A stretch of 64,000 bases of DNA, taken from Cohaesibacter gelatinilyticus. Its GTDB lineage: Bacteria; Pseudomonadota; Alphaproteobacteria; Rhizobiales; Cohaesibacteraceae. The translations under genes were made by a program, and so were the position numbers. The notes beneath the pieces are model-generated. The model saw nothing but the letters and a program-made list of their open reading frames with translations, was not told the DNA's origin and made no database searches. The DNA is taken from positions 346,565 to 410,564 of the forward strand of contig NZ_OBEL01000004.1 of the NCBI RefSeq assembly GCF_900215605.1, given 5' to 3'. Positions 19,147 to 27,344 of the stretch are shown in pieces (position 1 is the first letter of the stretch; each line of letters opens with the position of its first letter).

Positions 19147-19887
19147 TCAGACATCGAACTTTTTTGAATATTGCCCTGGCGTATATCCGGTAGCATTGCG
19201 AAAGGCATGGATGAAGTGAGACTGATCGGCATAGGACAGCGATGGCTCACCACGGATGGACTGCTGCAATCTGAGAACCTTCAGGAAATCATGGGGTGCA
19301 AAGCCAGTGGTGCGTTTCAATATTCGTTGCAGTTGACGCGTTGACAGATCTGATATCTCCGCCATATCGGCAACTGAGTGAATATCGTCAATATGCAGGA
19401 ATATTCTCTCCGTTACCGGATTTTTGATTACCAAATTGTCCTTGACCAGTTGCTCCACAAAATCACAAAAGATGCTCTGCTGAACGTCAAAATTCTGACC
19501 GATAAGAGCCGCATTCAAGCTAATCAAGGGAAGTTCGCCTCGATAGGCGCTATCTACCAGACCGTAAGTGGCTTTAATGCTATCTTGCTGCCATACGCCG
19601 GGCAGAAATCGAATATTGACGAAGTGAAATTCTTTCTTGAGATTAAGTTCTTCGGAACTGGCTTTGAGTCTGGTTAATCCTGCGACTTCGACGTTGCGCT
19701 GATCAAAAATCAGATAGGTGCAGGCATCAGGTAAGGCATGAAACCGATAGTTATCCGTTAGCGGCGTGGTTGTTCGTAGCTCCAGAAAACGATGCACGAT
19801 GCCTTTCAAATGCGCTGGTGGTTCAGCTTCTACAAACTGCACTGCTTCAACTGCACGTTCTTTGCTGTTGCCCTTTGGGTCGTACAT
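19147..19887 (-). CDS. AraC-family transcriptional regulator
   Basis: 246 residues from the ATG at 19887 (MYDPKGNSKERAVEAV); the frame stays open 41 codons further up, but that part reads like non-coding sequence. The last 90 residues hold the double helix-turn-helix (DMAEISDLSTRQLQRILKR, then SYADQSHFIHAFRNATGYTPGQY). The N-terminal part resembles the DUF6597-like sensory domain (EPPAHLKGIVHRFLELR) of AraC proteins. Target unknown; the VOC gene directly downstream is a candidate. Confidence 0.85.
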   Translation of the reverse strand: MYDPKGNSKERAVEAVQFVEAEPPAHLKGIVHRFLELRTTTPLTDNYRFHALPDACTYLIFDQRNVEVAGLTRLKASSEELNLKKEFHFVNIRFLPGVWQQDSIKATYGLVDSAYRGELPLISLNAALIGQNFDVQQSIFCDFVEQLVKDNLVIKNPVTERIFLHIDDIHSVADMAEISDLSTRQLQRILKRTTGFAPHDFLKVLRLQQSIRGEPSLSYADQSHFIHAFRNATGYTPGQYSKKFDV

Positions 19888-19982
19888 TGCCTGGTTTCCC
19901 CATCGTGGAATCAAGTCTGATCTCCATCGGACTATCCTAAAGTAAATTCGGGTGTGAATGGACAGGAAAGCGAAAACTGCTG

Positions 19983-20876
19983 TTAGACGTTTGTGGTCAG
20001 CCGTTGCCATTGACCAGGAGAAATGCCGAAGGTTGATTTGAAGTGTCGGCTCATGTGGGGTTGGTCACTGAAACCCGCCATGATAGAGGCATTGACCAAG
20101 CTATTGCCCTTTTGAATTTCGGCACGAGCCAGATCAAGACGACGGAGCATTTGATAGCGATAGGGGCTGGTTCCAAGAGCTTTACGGAATTGGCGAGCAA
20201 GTGAAAATCGATCTTGGCCGGAAACCGTTTCCAGTTCATCTGATGTAACCGGACGTTCAAGGTTGGCTTCCAGATAGTCCTTTGCCCGTTTGATGGCCTT
20301 GAGATCAATCAGACTGCCGCTAGATCGTTTCACGGATTGGTCATTGGCGAGTAAACCGTCTGCCAGCAGCACGGCTATTTCATCCAGCGCAGTTGGTTCC
20401 AACTCGATGGCCATATCAGCAAATGCAGTCTGAATTGCGTGAAATAGCCGTGGATCTGTCAGAATGGCCTCTTTGACGAACGGAAGCGTTGATGCCCCAT
20501 CTCCAAGTGCTGCACGGATCAGAGAGGGGTCAATATAGAGCATCTTATAGTGAAAGCCCTCATCAGAACCTGCACCACCATCGTGCACTTCGTCAGGATG
20601 TAACACCATCACGCGCCCGGCCGTGCTGGCAGTACGAGCTCCTCGATAGGAAAAACTTTGAATGCCATGAATGGTATAGCCAATGGAATAGGTGTCATGG
20701 CGATGGGGCGCATATGCGTCACCGGAAAAGAAAGCTTCAATGCGATGGATGCCCGGTTGGTATGGTGCAGCCTCGACCCAATCGCGTTTGCACGATCGTT
20801 CAAGACCGGGAGCAATGTCTTGTGCTTTCAATTCATCAGATGATGCCACGATCAAAACTGGTTGCCTCCCAATCAT
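19983..20876 (-). CDS. AraC-family regulator with N-terminal cupin sensor domain
   Basis: 297 residues. The N-terminal AraC-binding (cupin) domain spans about residues 35-170, with HRHDTYSIGYTIHG and LHPDEVHDGG as metal/ligand-pocket motifs. The C-terminal AraC DNA-binding domain covers about 200-295 (SGQDRFSLARQFRKALGTSP and SDQPHMSRHFKSTFGISPGQW). It is divergent from the cupin gene at 20968, 91 bases apart, and AraC proteins of this type often control nearby LysE-type exporters. Target inferred only from position. Confidence 0.88.
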   Translation of the reverse strand: MIGRQPVLIVASSDELKAQDIAPGLERSCKRDWVEAAPYQPGIHRIEAFFSGDAYAPHRHDTYSIGYTIHGIQSFSYRGARTASTAGRVMVLHPDEVHDGGAGSDEGFHYKMLYIDPSLIRAALGDGASTLPFVKEAILTDPRLFHAIQTAFADMAIELEPTALDEIAVLLADGLLANDQSVKRSSGSLIDLKAIKRAKDYLEANLERPVTSDELETVSGQDRFSLARQFRKALGTSPYRYQMLRRLDLARAEIQKGNSLVNASIMAGFSDQPHMSRHFKSTFGISPGQWQRLTTNV

Positions 20877-20967
20877 CAGGCTCGTACGTCAAGTGCCATC
20901 CATAGACCATATCAAATCAATAGCAGGGCATCTCGAACTCGCAATTCAAGAAAGCAGGATCATAAAG

Positions 20968-21324
20968 ATGAAAGCAATCAACCTTTCAGAAAAGCTCTCT
21001 CATTTTTCATCCCATTGGGACCCTCATGTGGTGTCCGACTATAATGGCAATGACGTCATGGTCGTGAAATTCGTGGGAGAATATCCTTTCCACAAACATG
21101 AAACCACTGATGATTTCTTTCTGGTGCTCGAAGGTGAGATGCAGATGGATATAGAAGGAGAGCCTTCCCATACAGTCAAAGCGGGAGATTTGTTTGTCGT
21201 TCCCAAAGGGGTAGTGCACCGTCCGCGCGCTGAGAAAGAGGTGAAAGTGCTTTTGATTGAACCAAAAGGCGAGCCGAACTCGGGAGATTCTGATCGGGAA
21301 CCAGCTCAGAAACCACGTATTTAG
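20968..21324 (+). CDS. Small cupin-domain protein
   Basis: 118 residues from the ATG at 20968. The two cupin motifs are visible: PFHKHETTDDFFLVLEG (with Asp where Glu is common) and GDLFVVPKGVVHRP. Such single-domain cupins bind a metal and act as small enzymes or binding proteins; this type is widespread and mostly uncharacterised. It is divergent from an AraC gene and convergent with the LysE-family exporter, with a hairpin between. Confidence 0.87.
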   Translation: MKAINLSEKLSHFSSHWDPHVVSDYNGNDVMVVKFVGEYPFHKHETTDDFFLVLEGEMQMDIEGEPSHTVKAGDLFVVPKGVVHRPRAEKEVKVLLIEPKGEPNSGDSDREPAQKPRI

Positions 21325-21337
21325 GAGAAGCATCAAA

Positions 21338-21357
21338 GGCAGGGAGAAGTCCCTGCC
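21338..21357. terminator. Hairpin between convergent cupin and exporter genes
   Basis: GGCAGGGA, GAAG, TCCCTGCC: a perfect 8-base-pair stem with a four-base loop between two convergent genes. No long T-run follows on either strand, so termination would be weak or factor-assisted. Confidence 0.55.
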
Positions 21358-21362
21358 CTCAT

Positions 21363-21989
21363 CTATTGTGTTGTGCTTACGGTTGCCATTCTGAAGCCGG
21401 CGAAAAGGAGTGCACCGCCAGCCAGTTTGTTTATGACACCCACGAACCAATCCTTGAAGCCGCCTCGGGCCAATCGGTCACCAAGAAACGCGTAACAAGT
21501 ATAGGATGCCAGATCCAGTGCCAATGTGGTGATGCCCATGACAAGTAGCTGAGGCAGGATCGGAAAGCTTGTATCCATGAATTGTGGCAAGATGGCCGCA
21601 AAATAGAGCAAGGCTTTCGGATTGGCGAACTCAATTACAAACCCATGAGTGAATAGCTTGAGCGGGCCCGATTTCTGCTGATTGGCATTCAATTTGATCG
21701 CACCCGATGAGCTGAAGATTGCCATCAAACCTAGCCAGACCAGATAGGCAACACCGGTCCACTTGATCACTGAGAATAAAAGATTGGATGCAACAATGAG
21801 CGCTGCAATACCAGTGGCAGACAGGATAAAGTAAATCACATTGGCGGAGGCTATGCCTACGACACCAGCCATGGCCCGGCGTCCACCGTTGGCAGCTCCT
21901 TGTGAGGCCACTGCGATGGCGGCAGCTCCAGGAGTGAAGACGACGATCGTCGTTGTCAGGAAAAAAATCAAATAAGTATCAAGAGACAT
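21363..21989 (-). CDS. LysE/RhtB-family amino-acid exporter
   Basis: 208 residues with six predicted membrane helices. The N-terminal FTPGAAAIAVASQGAANGGRR segment is the family signature (usually TPGP). An AAAGGAG ribosome-binding site precedes the ATG. It exports amino acids or derivatives across the inner membrane. It follows ridA by 57 bases on the same strand; RidA removes reactive imine/enamine intermediates from amino-acid metabolism, and a divergent Lrp-type regulator faces this pair. Confidence 0.9.
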   Translation of the reverse strand: MSLDTYLIFFLTTTIVVFTPGAAAIAVASQGAANGGRRAMAGVVGIASANVIYFILSATGIAALIVASNLLFSVIKWTGVAYLVWLGLMAIFSSSGAIKLNANQQKSGPLKLFTHGFVIEFANPKALLYFAAILPQFMDTSFPILPQLLVMGITTLALDLASYTCYAFLGDRLARGGFKDWFVGVINKLAGGALLFAGFRMATVSTTQ

Positions 21990-22046
21990 TTTTCAGCTCC
22001 TTTTGGAGAATTTTTGAGACAGATCTGGACTAGATATGGCTTGCTG

Positions 22047-22433
22047 TCATGCCATGGCGATAATCTCGATCTCTATCAGCCAATGGGGATCTAACGTTTG
22101 CAGCACAATTGCCGTCGTTGGAACATGGCGCTCACCGAGCGCTTTCAGACGGGCATTCTGGTTTTTCTCGGCATGAGCGGGATCCGTCAGGTAGCTTGTC
22201 ACCCTCATGATGTTTTCCGTACTCATGTCAGCAGCAGCGAGGATTGTTCGAATATTGTTCCAGACAAGATCAAGCTGCTCATCCAGACTTTCCGGTGGTG
22301 TGCCATCTTGCAAGAGACCCATTGTGCCGCTGACCAATAACTGCCGTTTGACCCCGGATATCTCCAATGCATGAATATAGTCCTCGGTTGCAGGATAAAT
22401 TCCGTCTGTAGGGTTGATTATTCTTTGTTGCAT
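22047..22433 (-). CDS. RidA/YjgF/YER057c-family protein
   Basis: 128 residues with the RidA fold: an SGTMGLLQDGTPPESLDEQ segment, then NNIRTILAAADMS and a late IEIEIIAMA strand. RidA proteins hydrolyse reactive enamine/imine intermediates released by PLP enzymes. The catalytic arginine usually found near residue 105 of canonical RidA (NPxGRSTxxV-like motif) is not seen; the corresponding stretch reads HVPTTAIVLQTL, so this member may be a Rid subgroup with another role. It probably shares a transcript with the exporter at 21363-21989. Confidence 0.85.
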   Translation of the reverse strand: MQQRIINPTDGIYPATEDYIHALEISGVKRQLLVSGTMGLLQDGTPPESLDEQLDLVWNNIRTILAAADMSTENIMRVTSYLTDPAHAEKNQNARLKALGERHVPTTAIVLQTLDPHWLIEIEIIAMA

Positions 22434-22444
22434 GATGAATATCC

Positions 22445-22470
22445 TTTCGTAATATAAATAGATATCGAAA
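22445..22470. promoter_or_regulatory. AT-rich dyad between ridA and the Lrp gene
   Basis: TTTCG at 22445-22449 and CGAAA at 22466-22470 bracket an AT-rich core in the 66-base divergent gap. Lrp/AsnC proteins bind degenerate AT-rich palindromes, so it may be the operator of the divergent pair. Confidence 0.3.
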
Positions 22471-22499
22471 ATTTATTCGGCTCAATTGAAATTTGCCGA

Positions 22500-23030
22500 A
22501 TGAAATTAAAAACAGAAGATATTCAGCCAAACGGACAAGGGAGCCCGGTAGTGGACGATTTTGATCGAAAAATATTAGGAGAAATGGTTGGTGATGCGCG
22601 GCAGACCTATGGCGATATCGGCAAATCTGTGGGTCTGTCGGCCCCGGCCGTGCATGAGCGGGTCAAGCGCTTGAAGGCTGCGGGAACCATAACTGGGACA
22701 TCAGCTCAGGTCGATGCGCATGCGATCGGCAAGCCATTTCTGGCTTTTGTTCATGTCAATTCAAAAGGCTGGGGCAAAAGCGAACGGATGATGCGTTTGC
22801 GTGAATATCCGGAAGTCGAAGAGCTCCATTCCGTCACAGGTGATACTTGTGTAATCATGAAAGTCCGAACGGCTGATGCGCAGGCGATGGAGCAATTCCT
22901 TGCCCAGATCTATGCTCTGCCAGGAGTACAGGGTACCAAGAGTTATGTGGTGTTGAGCACCTATGTCGAACGCCCGGTTCAAGCAGAAGTAACCGAAGAA
23001 TGGCCTGAGATTCCTCTGCCACCCGAATAG
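22500..23030 (+). CDS. Lrp/AsnC-family transcriptional regulator
   Basis: 176 residues. The N-terminal helix-turn-helix (about residues 18-75: DFDRKILGEMVGDARQTYGDI, then SAPAVHERVKRL) is followed by an AsnC ligand-binding RAM domain (about 85-160). An 18-residue N-terminal extension and a 15-residue acidic tail flank the core. It faces ridA and the LysE-family exporter divergently, so I infer that it controls them in response to an amino acid. Confidence 0.9.
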   Translation: MKLKTEDIQPNGQGSPVVDDFDRKILGEMVGDARQTYGDIGKSVGLSAPAVHERVKRLKAAGTITGTSAQVDAHAIGKPFLAFVHVNSKGWGKSERMMRLREYPEVEELHSVTGDTCVIMKVRTADAQAMEQFLAQIYALPGVQGTKSYVVLSTYVERPVQAEVTEEWPEIPLPPE

Positions 23031-23067
23031 CTTGATCTGGAGAGTATCGATCGCCCTGGTTGCTGGT

Positions 23068-23346
23068 TCATAAGATCGATAGATAATGAGGGGTGTTCGC
23101 GACTGGTTGATATCCCTTGCGCAGTTTGGAATTCAGAAGGGCATCCAGAGCTTCCTGTGCGCTGGCCGTATCAGCAAAATGCATATTCAGCTGTTGTCCT
23201 AGTGTGCCAATGCGTCCGTAGCTGCGTTCCAGTGTGATCCCGCCGAAAAGATCATTGCTTAGATCAAGACAGTAGAAGCGTGCCATATTCTTTGATGAGT
23301 CACGACGGTGGAGCAGATAGGGTGTTTGGAGCGATATTTGGGTCAT
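23068..23346 (-). CDS. Small stand-alone WGR-domain protein
   Basis: 92 residues, almost entirely one WGR domain: NMARFYCLDLSNDLFGG, then ERSYGRIGTLGQ (the Trp-Gly-Arg triplet reads Tyr-Gly-Arg here). WGR domains bind nucleic acids in PARP and MolR-type proteins; small alphaproteobacterial copies are common and of unknown function. It is convergent with the Lrp gene, 38 bases apart. Confidence 0.8.
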   Translation of the reverse strand: MTQISLQTPYLLHRRDSSKNMARFYCLDLSNDLFGGITLERSYGRIGTLGQQLNMHFADTASAQEALDALLNSKLRKGYQPVANTPHYLSIL

Positions 23347-23387
23347 ACCCCAATGTGCCGTGAGGAATTGGTGGCGTCCAATGAAAG

Positions 23388-23419
23388 ATGGGAATCAATA
23401 AAGTCCCATTGATTCCCAT
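23388..23419 (-). terminator. Hairpin after the diguanylate cyclase gene
   Basis: ATGGGAATCAAT (23388-23399) and ATTGATTCCCAT (23408-23419) form a perfect 12-base-pair stem with an 8-base loop, 30 bases after the stop of the minus-strand GGDEF gene. No clean T-run follows, but position and stability favour a terminator. Confidence 0.6.
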
Positions 23420-23448
23420 TCTTGATCATTTGATTGGAGCAGCGATAC

Positions 23449-25350
23449 CTACCCAGTTGCTTTGACAAGGGCCTCTTGCAAGTCCTTTATATCGGCGCTG
23501 TCTTTGGTGTCGTCGATGTTACGATCATCTTCCGAAGATTCAGCTTGCCAATCGATATCAGACTCTGCATCTGTCGGAGCGTTGACCAGCATGACCTGAT
23601 TGCGCCCGGCTGATTTGGCCCGATAAAGTGCCTGATCGGCTGCTTTCATCAGCTCCTGAGGCATATCACCGTCACTTGGGAACATGGCAACACCAGCTGA
23701 AATGGTAACATTGGGTAAGGTCTTATCCCCATAATGCAGAACTATGTCTTCTATTTTTTTACGCAATTTCTCAATCCGGTCAAAGGCTTCTTCTTGTATT
23801 ACATTATCGAGCAGAATGGTGAATTCTTCGCCGCCGATGCGGAATGCAATATCATTGCCATCAAACTCCTCCAGCAAGCATTCACCAACGGCTCGTAGGA
23901 CTATATCACCTGCGTCATGGCCATGATTATCGTTGAATAGCTTGAAATGGTCGACATCGAACGAAGCAATGGAGAATGTCTGGCTTCTGCGACGAGATCG
24001 ACCAATCTGATTGCGACAAGTATCGAAGAAATGGCGGCGATTAAAGAGGCCGGTCAACGGATCGCGAATGGATTGGTTACGCAGTTCATCGCGTAAGCGG
24101 ACATTGGCGATGGCAAGGCTGAGCTGCTCTGCACAAGTCTGGGCAAGCTTTATTGATTGATCCAACAGCTTTTCGTCTTGCGAAGGGGTTCCAAGCCCAA
24201 GATGGAGCAATCCGATCGTATCACCATGAGCGACGATGGGAATACAGACATAGATTTCGTCATGGCTATGATGGTCATGCGAGCAGGCAAAATCTATCTC
24301 ATCCCGGCCATGGATATATACCCGGCCACGGCGCAGACCCCAGCATTCATCTGGCAGCATTTCGGCCTGATGCTTGCCACCATTCCAGCTTGTCATCCCT
24401 TCCAGCACATCGCGTGAATTGGAATATACATAAATGGAGCCAGCCGCATCAGGCAACAATTTATGCAAGATTGAGGATGCAATCTCAAACAATTCATCCA
24501 TTGATTTGGAGGCTTGCATCCATTCGCTTAATTGAGATAACAGGCGAACTTCGCGGTTGCGGCGCAACTCCTTGCGTAGGGCTGCCTGTTCTTTCTCACG
24601 CTGTACATCAGCCAATATACGGGTGCGTTTACGATATTGATAACTGTAAAGCAGTGCTGAACACACAGTGAATGTGAGGGTCAGAGATATGATCGCTCCC
24701 GCAATGAGCAGTCTGGTTTTATAAATGGAAATCTGATCTGTGATATCTCGATAGGCTTCCACAATCCCTTTGAGTTGGCTGCCTTGCATGACCGGGATAT
24801 AGATGCGTGAAACGGTGCGGATATCTTCATTGGCGTATACTTCACCAACATGTTCCGCATCATAGCCTTCGATCTCGGATGTCTTGCGTTGCGCCAGTTT
24901 CTGAACACTTTTGCCACGTTTGAGTTTGGTCTGATAAAAGCTTTCGTTGCTGATATCATCTACCATCTCGGAACCAGTTGACCAAAAAGATTTGCCCTCG
25001 CGATTGAACAGGCTTACACGATATGCATCCGACGCCTGAACGAAATGCTTTATGGCTTCTTGTGAATGATTATCAAGATGGGTGAAATTGAAACCATAGC
25101 CACCAGCGCTTGTCTCAGTTCGATGGGTTTTATCATGATCATCATGTTGATGCGGCACTTCGTTGTGCTCGGCTTCTTCCAACAAACTCAGAACGCGCAC
25201 TTGCCACAGACCTGCACGCCGCTCTGTTTCGGCAATGACCAGTTTTTCCGCCAAATAACCGGGTGCGAAATACAGGCTCGACCCGATGATTGTGAAATAA
25301 ATTCCAAGTGCCGAGGCTGTCAGTAGCCGAAATACCCATTGTCTGGTCAT
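23449..25350 (-). CDS. Membrane-bound GAF-GGDEF diguanylate cyclase
   Basis: 633 residues from the ATG at 25350. A membrane helix at about 7-27, an extracytoplasmic sensor region (about 30-215), a second helix at about 218-240, a GAF domain (about 270-420) and a GGDEF domain (about 435-590) follow in order, ending in an acidic tail. The active loop reads GGEEF at 506-510, a functional variant, so cyclic-di-GMP synthesis is expected. The inhibitory RxxD site five residues earlier reads DGND, so product inhibition by the usual I-site is unlikely. Two histidine/aspartate-rich stretches stand out: PHQHDDHDKTHR near residue 53 in the sensor region and CSHDHHSHDE in the GAF domain, which may bind metal. 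Confidence 0.92.
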   Translation of the reverse strand: MTRQWVFRLLTASALGIYFTIIGSSLYFAPGYLAEKLVIAETERRAGLWQVRVLSLLEEAEHNEVPHQHDDHDKTHRTETSAGGYGFNFTHLDNHSQEAIKHFVQASDAYRVSLFNREGKSFWSTGSEMVDDISNESFYQTKLKRGKSVQKLAQRKTSEIEGYDAEHVGEVYANEDIRTVSRIYIPVMQGSQLKGIVEAYRDITDQISIYKTRLLIAGAIISLTLTFTVCSALLYSYQYRKRTRILADVQREKEQAALRKELRRNREVRLLSQLSEWMQASKSMDELFEIASSILHKLLPDAAGSIYVYSNSRDVLEGMTSWNGGKHQAEMLPDECWGLRRGRVYIHGRDEIDFACSHDHHSHDEIYVCIPIVAHGDTIGLLHLGLGTPSQDEKLLDQSIKLAQTCAEQLSLAIANVRLRDELRNQSIRDPLTGLFNRRHFFDTCRNQIGRSRRRSQTFSIASFDVDHFKLFNDNHGHDAGDIVLRAVGECLLEEFDGNDIAFRIGGEEFTILLDNVIQEEAFDRIEKLRKKIEDIVLHYGDKTLPNVTISAGVAMFPSDGDMPQELMKAADQALYRAKSAGRNQVMLVNAPTDAESDIDWQAESSEDDRNIDDTKDSADIKDLQEALVKATG

Positions 25351-26126
25351 AACATCTTGCCCTTTGTCTCGCCCCGTTGGTCCCAATCTGGCATTTGGAA
25401 CATAAGGATGGAGTTCTATCGTTGGGCTGAGTGTGGAACGGTGATACTGTCATAACTTTAATATCCGCGATTTTCTTAGAGCTATGGTTGCTGAAAGGTA
25501 AAGCGACCTGGAAATGAAAATTGAATCTGCTTCTGATAGGCGATCCTGGTTCTGTTTGAGACTGGATGATCGGGTCAAAGCGAGTCGCGGCAATGATTCA
25601 TTCAGACTTGTTACGGGATGAGGCTTTGTGCATCTAACTCGATTTAACGTCTTTGATCAGCCATGCGACAAGAAAAAACGCCGCAGAAACGCTTTCGATT
25701 TTGTGTGTATCTCCCATGCTTGTTCCTTTTGTGATGATGATCATGGTCAATAACGTGAGTGACAGTGTTTGTTTTGTTTGAATGACGCAATTGGCCTGGA
25801 AATGAAGCTTGAAAAAGTCCGACTTGCTGGCGATCCAATTGACATATAACCCAATTCCAAGATCAGCTTGGTGATCCGTCATTTGAAATTTGGATCATTT
25901 GCGTAAGGGCAAACTCATGGTCCATTGCCCTTACCGCGTTGTCTGTAAAGGTTTTAACGGTGTGGTTTGCGATGTTTCCAACCCCGAATCGCAGAAACCT
26001 GCCACTCTGTGTTAAGGCTTTGTTAACCAAAAAGAGCTGGACAGAATCGAAAAATACAGACAATAAGAATTATGACGCTTTTGTTCGTCAAATCCGACAT
26101 TATTCGTCGCGGTATAAAAAATCGAT
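25351..26126. other. Intergenic region upstream of repABC
   Basis: A 776-base gap. It holds a possible 27-codon minus-strand gene (25634-25717), a degenerate copy of the parS-like half-site (GGTTTTAAC at 25950-25958) and an inverted pair TGCGAT/ATCGCA (25968-25993) that could be a RepA operator. The repABC promoter should lie in the last 250 bases. Otherwise I see no supported gene. Confidence 0.45.
25634..25717 (-). CDS. Possible 27-residue hydrophobic peptide
   Basis: A short reading frame with a good ribosome-binding site (AAAAGGAAC, ATG 5 bases later). The peptide starts MGDTHKIESV and has a 10-residue hydrophobic stretch (AAFFLVAWLI) before a charged tail, which would suit a small membrane peptide. 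No homologue is known to me; the reading rests on the start signal alone. Confidence 0.25.
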   Translation of the reverse strand: MGDTHKIESVSAAFFLVAWLIKDVKSS

Positions 26127-27344
26127 ATGGGGTCCGTTTTGCAAAATCAAGCTTTTCAAGGTCGGCCATCTGAACAGGTAGGGCATTATGCCAGCCTTTT
26201 GTCAGGTCAGCTGAATGCGCTACGCGAGCGGATGTATCCGCCCCAGGCGCAAAAAAGCCTTCGCAAATTTACCGCACCGGAATCCGCCCGACTATTGGGC
26301 ATTGCGGAGAGCACCATCCGTCAGATGTCGCTTGATGGTGAAGGACCGGATCCAGAGCGCCTTTCCAATGGCCGCCGGATTTACTCTTTGTCTGAAATTA
26401 ATCAATTGCGGGCTCTTCTGGCCAATAAACGCCCTGCGGAGTCCTTGAAATTTCAACCCAATCGTCAGCAAGGCGAAGGCTTGCAGGTTCTTGCTGTTTC
26501 CAACTTCAAGGGTGGTTCTGCCAAAACGACCACGAGCGTTCATTTGGCACACTTTCTTGCTCTTCAAGGATATAGAGTTCTTGCGATTGACCTCGATCCA
26601 CAGGCTTCCATGAGTGCAATGTTTGGTGCACAGCCAGAGCTTGATGTCGCAAGCAATGAAACGCTCTGGTCTGCCATTCGCTACGACGAAGAACGCCGTC
26701 CTTTGAAAGAGGTTATTCGCAAAACCTATTTCGACGGACTGGATCTGGTTCCTGGCAATCTGGAGCTTATGGAGTTTGAACATGCCACCCCTCAGGCCAT
26801 CGCGTCCGGCCAGGCGCGAGGGGATGGGGTTTTCTTCCGCCGGATTGCCGCTGCGTTGCAGGAGGTGGAGGCTGATTATGACGTGGTTATCTTCGATACC
26901 CCTCCCCAACTTGGTTATCTTACACTAGGTGCCCTGTTTGCTTCCACCGGTCTGTTGATCACTGTCCATCCGGCGATGCTGGATGTTGCATCGATGAACC
27001 AGTTTCTCCTGATGATGAGTGACATCATGAGTGTGATTGAGGAAGCCGGTGGCCATATGGATATGAGTTTCCTTCGTTTTCTCATCACCCGTCACAATCC
27101 CAATGATGCACCACAGCAACAAGTGGTGGGCTTGCTACGCATGCTATTTGGTGAGGCGGTGCTCAATAGTACAGTCTATGAGACAACCGCAGTTGCCAAT
27201 GCCGGGCTCGACAAACGCAGTTTGTACGAAATCGAAGCCAATTCCATGGGTCGCGATACCTACAAGCGGGCCATAGAAAGTATGGATGGCGTCAATCATG
27301 AGGTTCTGAACCTGATCAAGGATTGTTGGGGGCGTGCACAATGA
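26127..27344 (+). CDS. repA: Plasmid partitioning ATPase RepA (ParA family)
   Basis: 405 residues. An N-terminal helix-turn-helix region (about 48-100; KFTAPESARLLGIAESTIRQ) precedes the ParA ATPase. The deviant Walker A box FKGGSAKTTT is at about 127-136, DLDPQASMS follows, and VIFDTPPQLGYL is the Walker B region. RepA of repABC replicons partitions plasmid copies and represses the operon. repB starts inside its stop codon (ATGA). This is the first gene of a complete repABC set. Confidence 0.96.
   Translation: MGSVLQNQAFQGRPSEQVGHYASLLSGQLNALRERMYPPQAQKSLRKFTAPESARLLGIAESTIRQMSLDGEGPDPERLSNGRRIYSLSEINQLRALLANKRPAESLKFQPNRQQGEGLQVLAVSNFKGGSAKTTTSVHLAHFLALQGYRVLAIDLDPQASMSAMFGAQPELDVASNETLWSAIRYDEERRPLKEVIRKTYFDGLDLVPGNLELMEFEHATPQAIASGQARGDGVFFRRIAAALQEVEADYDVVIFDTPPQLGYLTLGALFASTGLLITVHPAMLDVASMNQFLLMMSDIMSVIEEAGGHMDMSFLRFLITRHNPNDAPQQQVVGLLRMLFGEAVLNSTVYETTAVANAGLDKRSLYEIEANSMGRDTYKRAIESMDGVNHEVLNLIKDCWGRAQ

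Noticed and set aside
25508..25832. Imperfect direct repeat (CCTGGAAATGAA ... GGCGATCC) before repA as iterons
   Set aside because: There are only two copies, with a poorly matching middle; true iterons would be more numerous and regular, and repABC origins lie in repC.
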